Shown here in pieces: positions 11,901-22,276 of a DNA stretch of 64,000 nucleotides. This DNA is from Ceratothoa steindachneri (taxonomy: Eukaryota; Arthropoda; Malacostraca; Isopoda; Cymothoidae), in NCBI GenBank assembly GCA_963969495.1, contig OZ018324.1, positions 156,348,172-156,412,171 on the forward strand, given 5' to 3'. Below the pieces are notes generated by a model, which was given only the letters and a program-made list of their open reading frames with translations, had not been told where the DNA came from and searched no databases. Made by a program: the position numbers and the translations under genes. Numbering within the stretch: position 1 is the stretch's first letter; each line of letters starts with the position of its first letter.

Positions 11901-14309
11901 GAGGATTAAAATTTTAAGATAAGTTACCGGTGGGTTGCTGCGCAATCCAAGTGGATTATATATGGCCGCTAGGGTGAAACGAGAAATTTTAAAAACGACG
12001 GGTTAAAAGATTCCTCCGCCAATGTGAATCGAAGACGGGTGTGTTGAGGAATAGTTAAAAGGGTCGGGAAACAGGGCAACGGGAGAATGGTAAAATGACT
12101 GCAATCCAATAAAAGGTGGGCAACCGATTGGTCCCCACCGCAAAAACGACATCAAAGGCTGATATGGGCATCACTTGAAACAAGATGGCCGTGAGTAAGT
12201 CTCGTGTGGCCAATGCGAACTCGGGAAAGGGCCACCTCCAACGACCGCATTCTATGACGACTCGATGGCCAAGAGCGAATAGAATTTTTCATTTTGTATA
12301 GTTCGGATAATGAACAGTCATCCCATTCATTCTGCCACAGTTCAAAAATATACTTTATTATTGAAGGAAAGTAGTCCCTAAAAGGCAGAGCCGAGTTCTC
12401 AGGGGACACAGAATGTGCTGAGTGGGCCAGCCGAACAGCCTTCTCGTTGCCGAGGACCCCCACATGCCCAGGGACCCAGCAAAAAATAATTCTATATCGG
12501 GATGCATTTTGGATGAGCCAGTTGCAAATTTCTGTGACTAGAGGATGGGACGCATTAAAAGATCTAATTGACTGTAAGACACTCCTTGAGTCGGAAAAAA
12601 TTACAAAATCACTAAAAGGTAAAATTTGGATGAGTCTAAAGGCTAAAAGGATTGCTGAAAGTTCAGCGGTAAAAATGGATGCTGCTGGTGGCAAGGATAG
12701 AGTTAGGAATTCTCCTCCTGGGTAGATGGCTGCGGCACCCACGCCACCGCCTGACTTAGAGCCATCCGTGTATAGTGGGCAGCATTGTTTGTGGGAGATC
12801 GAATGCTCTAAGAACAGGCTTTTAATGATGCGAGGGTCCATGGAGCACTTCTCCAGGCTCCACATGTTGGTACATACTGTGAGAGAGGAGCACGCCACCT
12901 AGGGGTCAGTAAGGATGGAAGGGTAAGGACCCTTGGAGCACCCAGGTTAGAGAGATGATCTCCTATGCGAAGGTTCAAAGGGCTGGGTAAAGATGGCAAC
13001 TTATCATATACCGCCGTTGATTAGGCAGCATACAGGCATCTGTAAGCCTCTGATACAATGGCTTGCTGTACTCGGCAGAGGTATCGCATGCTGATTTGAA
13101 GTCTATGGTAGGGCAAAGAGAGTACCCCACTCTCGCAGTAAAGGCTGTTGACAGGAAAAGTATTGAAGGCTAGACTAGAAAGGCGAACTCCGAGGTTTAG
13201 AATGGGGTTCAGTATTTTAACGGCTGAAGGGAAAGCCGATGAGTAAATTTGACACTAATAATCCAATTTGGATTGAACGAGGGCTGTGTATAATGTCCAC
13301 AATGTTTGTCGGTCACTGCCCCACGAAGTGTGTGAGAGGACTTTCAAAATGTCTAGAGCCCGCATACAGCCTGTTCGAAGTCGGCGTAGGTGTGGTAACC
13401 AGGATAACTTTAGATCGTAAGTTACGCCAAGGAACCGAAACTCGGAGACAAACTCTATATCTTCACCTTGTATGGAGATAGATAGCGGAACAAGAACCCC
13501 TCTGCCTCGGTGGAAATACATTGCTTTAGTTTTGGTCATGGAAAAGCGGAATCCCTAAGTTGTGCTGTTTTGGATAAAGCATCGACCACCAGTTGTAGCC
13601 GACGCGCTGCTGATGGAAGGCGAGGTGAAGAACAGTATAGTGCTAAATCGTCGACAAACAGAGTTGCCGATACACCCTCTGGGAGAGACGAAATAATATC
13701 ATTGATGGCAATTATAAAACCTGAGACACTTAAAACACTGCCCTGAGAAACTCCCTCCTCTTGGGGTTGCAGGTCAGAGTATGCGTCTTCAACACGTACC
13801 TTGAAGGATCGAGATGCTAAAAAACTTTGAATAAATAAAGGTAAAAGGCCTTTCATCTTCCAGACGTATAGCTGCTTCAAGATGCTGTATCTCCATGTTG
13901 TGTCGTAGGCTTTCTCAATATCGAAAAATATGGCCAGGACTCGGTGCTTTAATGAGAAAGCTTTCCGGACTGATCCCTCGAAAAGTACTACTAGGTCAAG
14001 GGTACTATGACCTTTGCGGAAGCCACATTATAATGGAGAGAGAAGGTGATTGGCTTCTAGGAATCAGTTTAGGCGCTCCAATATCATTTTTTCCAGCAAC
14101 TTACTCAAACAGCTGGTGAGAGCTATAGGGCGCTAGTGATCTGCGTCCAACTCATCCGTGCACGGTTTGACAAAGGGAAGGATGATCCCAATGCGCCATG
14201 ATGACGGGTAAAAACCATTCACCCATATAAGGTTGTACAAATGAAGCAGGAAGAGAGTAGAGTGTGGATGTAGGTGCTGAATCATGTCGAAATGGATCTC
14301 ATCAAGGCC
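11901..14309 (-). mobile_element. family 2 RNase H LINE inserted in the leader of copy A, 5'-truncated
   Basis: A second non-LTR family, clearly different in sequence from family 1, interrupts the copy A leader. The 11 bases tccaccttaga occur on both sides (11890-11900 and 14310-14320), and the family 1 leader reads continuously across them by comparison with copies B (about 21455) and C (about 39990). That is a target-site duplication from target-primed insertion. The 3' end of the inserted element is at 11901 (gaggattaaaattttaag) and its 5' end is truncated inside the RT at 14309. It therefore inserted after copy A did. Confidence 0.9.
12152..14309 (-). pseudogene. family 2 LINE RT and RNase H, broken
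   Basis: Minus strand. The RT palm is at 13880-13536 (VSQGSVLSVSGFIIAINDI, then ATLFVDDLALY near 13660, the FVDD catalytic box) and the RT thumb follows down to 13255. RNase H is at 12898-12152 (LYTDGSKSGGGVGAAAIY, IFTAELSAILLAF, VIFSDSRSVLQSI, CWVPGHVGVLGNEKA), keeping the metal-binding Asp, Glu, Asp positions. The end is followed by a Cys/His-poor tail. Frameshifts near 13540 and 13250 and a stop near 12900 break the frame. In the first RT block the usual VPQGS has become VSQGS. Confidence 0.85.
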
Positions 14310-14644
14310 TCCACCTTAGACACGGCGTAAAAAGATAGATTTTGAAGATAGAAAGGAAAAGGGATGTGAGGAAGGTATGGGTCGGGATGAAGCAGGTAGT
14401 TAAAAACCAACCACCCCGGACCGGAGCTCAGGGGCTAGGGAACATTGTACCCTCCTCCCTCAGCCACGATCCGGGCCGGTTGGCTGAGAACAAGGTCAGC
14501 ATCTACCCTGTCAAATTAGAGGCTGACCAGAGAAAGTTTTGGGAGAGGTTGTATGAAAAGCGACGAAGTAGGGGAGAAATACAGGCTATCTGAAGGAAGG
14601 AAGAGAGGCTAAGCTGGCGCCGGATCCCATCAGCACCGAGGCCA
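14310..14644 (-). other. 5' leader of LINE family 1 copy A (outer part)
   Basis: Matches the leaders of copy B (about 21455-21790) and copy C (about 40000-40340) base for base over long stretches, for example the segment with gaggaaggtatggg and the ccgatccggg box. It is the outer piece of the copy A leader, displaced 2.4 kb from the rest by the family 2 insertion. It stops at aggcca (14639-14644), where the copy B poly-A tract begins. Confidence 0.85.
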
Positions 14645-14832
14645 TTTTTTTTTATTTTTTTTTAATTAAGGGGCTATCTGGCGACTGCCGACTAAGGCAT
14701 AAGTTGCCGTAAACAAACAGCCTAGTTTGAGGCTACTTTAAAAAATTAAACAGAAAACAATAAAAAGAAATGACAATAACAAAGCAATAACAAAACAATT
14801 ACAAAAAACACAACAACAACAATTAAATCGGG

Positions 14833-17800
14833 TTAAATAAAAGGGAGAAGGCCGGCCTCCCCCAAAAAGTCAATAAGTCCACCAGTCAAAGTACACGCAC
14901 TCGTCCCGAGCACAAGGGACAGGTGGTAGCGACCCCGCCCATCCCGGTACCGGGACAGGTGTCGTGCGCGAGAATCACCCAGACTGGGACATTCGACAAG
15001 AATGTGCCGAACAGTCTGGGGGACGACGCAGTCGTTGCAATAGGGCGCAGGCGAGCGCTCCATCAAATAGCGATGCGTCACACGAGTGTGTCCGATTCGA
15101 AGACGACAGAAAGCAACCTGAAGCCGCCGCGGCATTGGGGGATAGGTCCATGGGAACAGTCGCGGCGCAATGGCACGCAACTTTAAGTTTTCTTCGACCG
15201 TCTCCCATCTTCTTTGCCAAGCAGTCCGAAAAGCTGCCCGTATTCCTGCCATGTAGTCGGTGTGAGGAAGAGCGAAACGCTGGTCCGGTTGCAGAGTCCT
15301 CGCGGACTCTTTGGCGCCCTCATCGGCGCGCTCATTCCCCGCAATTCCTACATGTCCAGGAACCCAGCAGAAGATAATCTCGACATCTGCCCGGCTCACC
15401 AAAACCGTGGCGTCACGGATATCGCGAACCAGAGGATGCGGAGATTCCAATGCCCCGAGAGCACTCAGGGCGCTTTGTGAGTCGCTATAGATCACAATCC
15501 GGTCTCCGAACCGGGCACGTCGCGTAATCTCCCGTACCGAGTGGTGTATTGCCACCAGCTCGGCCGTGAAGACAGACACAGCGCCTGGTAGAGCCCCGCT
15601 GACTTCAAACAGGGGGCGCGGACTCTTTGGCGCCCTCATCGGTGCGCTCATTCCCCGCAATTCCTACATGTCCAGGAACCCAGCAGAAGATAATCTCGAC
15701 ATCTGCCCGGCTCACCAAAACCGTGGCGTCACGGATATCGCGAACCAGAGGATGCGGAGATTCCAATGCCCCGAGAGCACTCAGGGCGCTTTGTGAGTCG
15801 CTATAGATCACAATCCGGTCTCCGAACCGGGCACGTCGCGTAATCTCCCGTACCGAGTGGTGTATTGCCACCAGCTCGGCCGTGAAGACAGACACAGCGC
15901 CTGGTAGAGCCCCGCTGACTTCAAACAGAGCGAATACGGCGTGGAAGCCGACCCCCTCTTGGGACTTGGAGCCATCCGTATACACTGGCACGGTACCAGC
16001 GTGACACGATGTGTGCTCCAAAAAGGTCGAACGCAATACTCCCGGCGCAGTACAAGCTTTGGGAGCAGAGGCGTGGCGACAAATAGCCAAATGTGGTACC
16101 CTCCAAGGTGGCGTCCTGGGCAGAACCAGGGGCGCCACCGGCCCGAGAGCTATATCTACCTCTCGAAGGAGTTTCCTGGCCCTAAACCCAAAGGGCTTAG
16201 GGTATGACTGGCGTCTCTCGGCGGCATAGGCACCATCGAGATCAGCTGCGGATGCAGTGAGAGCTGTTGGCGACTGAGGGAGGCGCCGGGCTCGCGCGTA
16301 CAGGCGAGTGATGCACTGCACGGTGCGCAGAGCGAGTGGCATCTCCCCAGCATCGACCAAACGGCTCTCAATGGAGGAAGTACGGAAGGCACCGGTCGTA
16401 AGGCGAAGTCCGGTGTGGTGGATTGAATCCACCTTCCGCAATAAACGCTCGGCTGCGGATGCATAAAACTCGCATCCGTAGTCGAGCTTCGAGCGAACAA
16501 AGGATCGATAAAAAAGTTAAGCGGTAGCCCTATCAGCGCCCCAAGCGCTGAACGTCACGGAACGGAGAATGTCCATGGCGCGGGTACAAGAGACCCTAAG
16601 GCTGGGAATATGAGCCTCCCAGGTGAGGCGTCGGTCGAATACAAGACCAAGGAAACGGTGCGACTCAACCACATCCAGGCGCACCCCATTAAGAAACAAA
16701 TCTGGGTCGGGGTGAACCCGTGGATGGCGGCAGAAGTGCACCACCTTAGTCTTGGCCAAAGAAAACCGAAACCTGTGCGCTTCGGCATACCGAGAGACGC
16801 GGTTCAATGCCTGTTGGAGTCGACGCTCCAGAGTTGGCATCTGGGCCGCGCCAAAAGAGATCGAAAGGTCGTCCACGTAGAGCGTAGCGAGAACATCTTC
16901 TGGCAGCACCGAGGTGATGCCGTTGATGCTCAGGGCAAAGAGTGTGACACTGAGGACACTTCCCTGCGGGACACCCTCTTCCTGCTCCTTTGGGGCAGAG
17001 AGGGCTCCCCCCACCCGTACGCGGAATCAACGATCTCGCAAAAATTCAGATATAAACATTGGGAGGCGTCCCCTCGCCCCCATCGTGTGGAGAGTCTCCA
17101 TGATACCGTATCGCCATGCGGTATCATAGGCCTTCTCCAGATCAAAAAACACCGTGGCGTAGTGCTGTCTACGAAGGAAAGCCTCGCAGACGGCATTTTC
17201 CAGTCGGAGCAGAGCATCCGACGTGGAGTGAAACTTACGGAAGCCGCACTGTGCAGAAGACAGATGGCCTCCGCTGTCCAGGAAATAGGCTAATCTAACA
17301 TTTACCAATTTCTCCATCAACTTGCACACGCAAGAGGTTAGAGAGATTGGGCGGAAACCGGTCGGAGTAGAGTGATCTCTCCCCGGCTTGCGAAAGGCGA
17401 GCACAGTAGCGATTCGCCAGGAGTCTGGGAGAAGACCTTCCACCCAGATCCTGTTGAACAGATCTAACAGAAAGGCCATGCCTCGCTCACCCATGTGTCG
17501 AAGCATGGCGTACGGGACATCGTCCGGACCATGGGCGGTGTCCGCGCACGAAGCGAGAGCGGAACGCAACTCACTCACAGTAAACTTGTCGTTGAAGGGT
17601 TCTCCGCCTCTGGAGGTAAAGTCCAGCCGGCGGCCTTCCGCGACATCACGACGTGCATTGAATGCTGGCGGAGCAGCATCACGGCTAGAGAATGCGGAGA
17701 AAGCGGTCGCTAAGGATTCCGCCACGGACGCGGGGTCCGAGATTGCGGTCCCATTCTCCTGGAGAACGGGAGGGGGGTCCTGCGAGAACTTGCCCCGAAT

Positions 17801-18979
17801 CCTTTTGACTCGCTTCCACACCTCAGCTAAAGGGGTCTTCCCGTTAAGTGAAGACACGTATGCCCGCCAAGAAGAGCGGCGGGCGTGCTTCGAAATATAC
17901 CGCAACCTAGCCCTAGCCCGACGAAATTCAGCGACAGTGAAATCATTCGGGCGGCGCTTATAGCGCATGTAGGCATAACGCTTCTGTTTGAGGGCCGTCT
18001 CACACTCGGCCAACCACCATGGGAGTGGTCGGCGTGCAAAACAGCCAGACGTCCTAGGAATAGTAGTCAGGCCCACGGCAATAAGGTTGCTTGAGAAGAA
18101 CTCAACGGCCTCATCTACCGACCTAAACTCCTCGACTGAGATAGAGAATTCAGTCATTTCCTGAAATGCAGGCCACCGCGCCTGCGCCAAGCACCACTGA
18201 GGTGGTCTCTCAGGCGGCAGTTGCCCTGAAAAGGATATTTGAATGGGAAAGTGATCACTACCATGGAGGTCATCGACCACCCCCCAATCAAAATCAAGCT
18301 GTGCATCCGAAGAGCACAAAGATAGGTCAAGGCAAGAAAATGAAGCGGTTCTCGGACAGTGATGCGTAAACTCATCCACGTTTAGGACACCCATCTCAAG
18401 CTCTTCGATCAGATCGGCAAGGACTTGTCCCCTGGGATTTATGGTGTAATCTCCCCAGAGAGGATGCCTGCCGTTCAGATCTCCAAGCAAGAGATAGGGC
18501 CTCGGCAACCGTGCCACGACGCGGCGGAAGTCCCCCGCGTCGAAGTCAGCTGACGGTGGAATGTACGCAGAAATGATAGTATACCTCCTATCCAGTTGCA
18601 GCTGCACAGCCACTGCCTGAAAGGAGGTATCTAAAGAGAAAGGAAGAACGGAGACATCATGCCTGGTGTAAACCGCGCATCCCCCAGCCCGGCCGTCCCG
18701 CGGTGGTGGGGTCGCAAGACCCTTATACCCCGGGAGGGCAGGCAGTGGGCACGCGCCTAGCATGGTCTCCTGCAAAAAAATAGCTAACGGGGAACGGGAG
18801 GAGGCGAGCCTCCGCAGCTCCTCCCAGTTGGCCCGGAGTCCACGGCAATTCCATTGAAGGAATATGCCCTCCAGGCCTAGCTCGGAGGAGACGCGGGGGC
18901 CCTCCTCGAATTGAAGACCCTCACGGGAATGGCCGTACGCTTCCCGGGGGCAGAACCCCGGGCGCTGTTGGCCGGACAA
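14833..18979 (-). pseudogene. LINE family 1 copy B ORF2: endonuclease-RT-RNase H
   Basis: The first 650 codons are intact (18979-17027). The endonuclease has FLQWNCRGLRANWEEL, FLQETMLGAC, LGDLNGRHPLWGD and GSDHFPIQI. The RT fingers and palm have GPDDVPYAMLRHMG, GFRPISLTSCVCKLMEKL, QCGFRKFHSTSDALL and VFFDLEKAYDTAW. After a frameshift near 17020 come VPQGSVLSVTLFALSINGI and the catalytic ATLYVDDLSI near 16880. RNase H follows with VYTDGSKSQEGVGF, FTAELVAIHHS, SDSQSALSALG and CWVPGHVGIAGNE, and ends in a Cys/His-containing tail near 15050. Breaks are at 17020, 16515 and the 316-bp duplication at 15301-15932. All catalytic residues I can locate are retained. Confidence 0.92.
15301..15932 (-). 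repeat. 316-bp tandem duplication inside the RNase H domain
   Basis: Bases 15301-15616 and 15617-15932 are nearly identical, starting at cgcggactctttggcgccct in each. The duplicated part encodes the middle of RNase H (FTAEL to the GHVGIAGNE box). Since 316 is not a multiple of three, it also shifts the frame, which is why two overlapping partial RNase H frames (14833-15660 and 15605-16441) exist. Copies A and C have the segment once. Confidence 0.95.
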
Positions 18980-21300
18980 AGCGCTGGAGGCGCTGTCGCC
19001 TTCGAGGACTTATTCGGGGAGGTTGACCTCGCCATGCGAGTCTTTTCCTCCTTCCGCCTCGAAACCTTAGGCGGGCGCTGCGGCTTCGGAGGCGGGGGGC
19101 CTTCTTTTCGAGCAACCACCGTCTCCGAGCCACTCGCTCCACCTCGGGGCGTGGGCGAAGGAGCCGAAGCTCCTTTGTTGCTGTCCTCCTTTCGGGGGAC
19201 AGCTTTAGGAACCCCCGAAGATGGCCTAGCGACCATCTTCAGGGGTGTTGCCTCCTGTGAGTCTAACGACTCTGTGGAGGCGCGTGGCCGTTTCGCCTTA
19301 CGGGAAACGGTCACGCTTGGGGAAGAGGGGGGAGCCCTGGTTTTAGCCGGGGCTGGGTGTGAACCCTTTTTGCCGCCAGCTCTACCAGGGGAGCGCCCGG
19401 GTTGGGTAGAGCCCGCAGAAGGGCTCCGAATGGGCGCGGAAACAACCGTGCTCGTTGGCCTGGATGGGCCAGGAGCAGATGGTGCCTTTCGAACTACTGA
19501 GGCATATGACGTCCCAGGCAGAGCTGGGCGCGCCAGGACCAAGTCCTTAGCCTCGCGGAATGAGAGTCTATCCTGGGCCTGAACGGCCAGGATTTCTTTC
19601 TCCAGGAGATATGCACCACATTGCTTCGAAGAAGCAGGGTGCGGCTCTCCGCAATTGACACACTTGGCCACACACGATTTGGACTTATCGTGTGCGACCT
19701 TGGAGCAATTTACACAGACTTCAGGTCACCCCGACTTTGCACGTCTACATGAGCGATTCGTATGGCCAAAGCGGTGACAGTAATAGCACCGCCGCGGCAG
19801 TGGCACGAATGCCTTCACGCGGTAGCGGTACCAACCGGCACGCACCGACTCAGGGAGCTTGTCACTGTCGAACGTGACGAAGAGTGTAGGGGTGGGTCTC
19901 GAAACCACTCCCTGTTTTCTCATCACACGATCGACCTTGACCGCCTCATGGTCGGCCAGCTCTAGGGTGATGTCCTCAATGGAGTAGTCAACGAGTTCCC
20001 TCGCATAAACTACTCCTTTCACAAAGTTCATGGTAGAGTGCGGCGTCACACTCACCGGGGTGCCATGAAGTGTGCGAAGAGCACTTATCTTGGCCGCCTC
20101 GGCGGGATTCGCCGCATTCGCCAGAAGGCTGCCGTCCGAGAAACGGGTCACCTTCGGCTCTCTACCAATTGCACTAGCTAATCCTCTCCTCTGATTGATC
20201 ATGTTGCCCTTGGACAACATGGTGCAATCAGTGGAGCGAATAACGAGGAAGCGTTTGAAGCCAGCGGGCTCGAAAACGCCAGGTAACCTCTGAATGAGGG
20301 GCCCCGATGTCATCGAGGCTCCGCCCTGTGCACTTTTGGTGTTAGTCTTGGTCAGGGGCTCCGCACACGAGGGGGTAGAGGGGCCGGATGTGCCGATCTT
20401 GGCTTGGTCGCCTACCAAAGTGGCAGCAGACCCATCCGTCCCCGCAGCCCCCGCGGATGGAGAGGAGCCCCGAGTCTTTTTTGGAGAGGAGGGCGGGGAA
20501 TGAACCCGCTTTTCACCTCCGCCGGCAGAAGCCCCCAGGCCAGATGGACCGGCCTCAGCCAGGTCCCTCTCCGAAATGGAGTGGGTCCTGGTTGTCGTAG
20601 GGGCACCTGTCGGAGGAGATCCCTCCCCTCCTTTTACTGCCTCGGAGCCCTCAGCCATTTGAGGAGGACCTTGCATAGGGGCGGATTCGGGTTCGGTGCT
20701 TGGCGCCGAGCCCGAATTCGCCCCCATGGAAGGCCCTACCGTCTGAGGCTGGGTCTCCTCAAAGACCATGTTTATCACAGGAGGGGCCTCCAGTTGGCCA
20801 TCCCCTCCCAGGACATCACAGGTCCCCTTGGCAGTGTCGCCAGTCTTGTGTGGGGAGGCACAGGCCTTGACCCCAGCAAGGTTTAAAATTCTTGCCAGCA
20901 AGTCTTTTGAGGGAAGCGACCGAAGGGGCCTGGCTTCCCTCTCCCCCCTAAGGGGGTTTGCCCTACCGAGCCGCTTTGATGGGGAGCGGCTGGCTAAGGG
21001 CTGCCTGCTAGCTTTCTTGGCAGTCCCCTTGGAAAGAAAAGAGGGGACTGCCGCTGGGAAAAGGGAGGTGCCCGAAAGCACCTCCATAGAAGGGGGTGAG
21101 GGGGAATCCGCTGCACCCGTAGGCGAAGGAGAGGAGTAAGCCTCCTCTCCGGTTAGAGAAATATGGAGGGTCCCCTGTGCAAGCACAGGGGGGGGGGGAC
21201 CTCCATTTTTTTGCTGGAGCTGCCCGAGGGCGGCTCCGTCGATGGAACAGGGGAAGTTGAGGGTTGGGTTTGTTTTGTTTTTTTTATCATCATTGGGCAT
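18877..21300 (-). pseudogene. LINE family 1 copy B ORF1 (gag-like), one nonsense codon
   Basis: About 808 codons in a single frame from the ATG at 21300 to a stop at 18877, broken only by a TGA at about 19723, where copy A has TCA. Order: a Pro/Ser/Thr-rich N-terminal half; an RRM-like block (FKRFLVIRSTDCTMLSKGN, then HSTMNFVKGVVYARELVDYS near 20000); knuckles CYYCHRFGHTNRSCRR near 19760 and CVNCGEPHPASSKQC near 19640; and a long basic Ser/Pro-rich tail. It should bind element RNA as the ORF1 ribonucleoprotein. Its 3' end overlaps the start of ORF2 by about 100 bases in another frame. Confidence 0.9.
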
Positions 21301-21830
21301 GGTGACCCTTTTTTAAACACGGGATGCAATCGCGCACACCTCTCGCAGTAGCCGGCACTGCGAGAGGTGCTTACAAGCCCGGCCGAGCCAGGTGCCGCCA
21401 TTTGGGACCACCCCTCCCGCCTGGTGGCCTGGCAGTCCTTCGGCATGGCGGCTCCACCTTGAACACGGCGTAAAAAATATAGGTTGTGAAGAGGAGAGGA
21501 AAAGGGTTTTGAGGAAGGTATGGGTGGGGATGAAGCAGGTTGTTAAAAAAAACCCATCCCGAACCGGAGCTGAGAGGTTAGGGAACAATGTCCCCTCCCC
21601 CCCCAGCCCCGATCCGGGGTGGTTGGCTTGAGAAGAAGGTCAGCATTCTACCCTGTGAAATTAGAGGCTGACCAGAGAAAGTTGTGGGAGAGGTTGTATG
21701 AAAAGCGACGAGGTAGGAGAGAAATCGGGCTATCTGAAGGAAGGAAGAGAGGCTAAGCTGGGGCCGGACGGAGCGCTGGATCCCGTCAGCACGGTGGCCA
21801 GGATGGCAAATCGCCGCGCCCCTTACGGGG
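21301..21830 (-). other. 5' leader of LINE family 1 copy B
   Basis: Non-coding leader upstream of the ORF1 ATG, sharing blocks with 39838-40370 (copy C) and with 11739-11900 plus 14310-14644 (copy A). I-type LINEs usually carry an internal promoter at the very 5' end, which here would be near the cgccccttacgggg box at 21817-21830. That placement is inference only. Confidence 0.75.
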
Positions 21831-22276
21831 GGTTTGGTGTGAGTGGTCAGTCTGTATTGTATCTTAGTAGTCATTTCCAGGTGGTTTCATAAGAGAAATA
21901 CGCATTATAGTGAACAATTAGTCATTTTTGGTGCACTAAAAAAGGATGTTTTCCACTCTCTTCCCTACAGTTGGTGAATCGTCAGTGTCTTGGGGAGTCC
22001 CTGGGATGAGAGCTTGACATCCTTGAAGGCCTGTGCGAACGTTCGGGCGAATTCTATGGAAGGGTTTTTTGGGGGGAGGATTTTTTCACCAAAATTATTG
22101 AAATTTTTTCACTTTTTGACTGTTTTCTTTTGGTATTTTTATAATTTACCTTTCTTAAAGTACGAATTTTTATTAGTTTAATTAACATTTGCATGCCTTA
22201 TAGTTAGTGTGTATATGATAGGAATAATAAATTTGTATATTTACTATTTTTCTGTTATTTTTCAAAATCGGATATA
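21831..22276. other. AT-rich unique spacer
   Basis: About 445 bases between the 5' end of LINE copy B and the 3' end of the second family 2 LINE. I find no domain, terminal repeat or convincing exon. Confidence 0.45.

Larger units (their letters stand above)
5489..14644 (-). mobile_element. I-like LINE family 1, copy A (contains a nested LINE)
   Basis: A minus-strand non-LTR element. Its 3' end is at 5489, where a poly-T run (poly-A in sense) precedes a 3' UTR shared with the 3' ends of copies B and C (the ggggctatctggcgac signature). ORF2 occupies 9544-5758, ORF1 about 11738-9430, and the 5' leader runs upward from 11739. The leader is split by a family 2 LINE (11901-14309) and resumes at 14310-14644, where it meets the poly-A end of copy B. 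Both ORFs carry frameshifts and stops, so the copy is dead. Confidence 0.9.
14645..21830 (-). mobile_element. I-like LINE family 1, copy B (best preserved)
   Basis: A near-complete minus-strand element. The poly-T/A tail with an interruption is at 14645-14668, followed by the 3' UTR, ORF2 (18979-14833), ORF1 (21300-18877) and a ~530-bp leader ending at the gccccttacgggg box at 21830, where copy C also ends (40370). Fewer frame breaks than A or C suggest it is younger. A 316-bp tandem duplication disrupts the RNase H region. It abuts copy A head-to-tail. Confidence 0.92.

Noticed and set aside
16610..17293. A 227-codon plus-strand frame
   Set aside because: It is antisense to the RT core of copy B, which carries all expected RT motifs on the other strand.
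18911..19582. A 223-codon open frame on the plus strand
   Set aside because: It is antisense to the intact ORF1 of LINE copy B, and its residues mirror the GC-rich ORF1 tail. No known domain.
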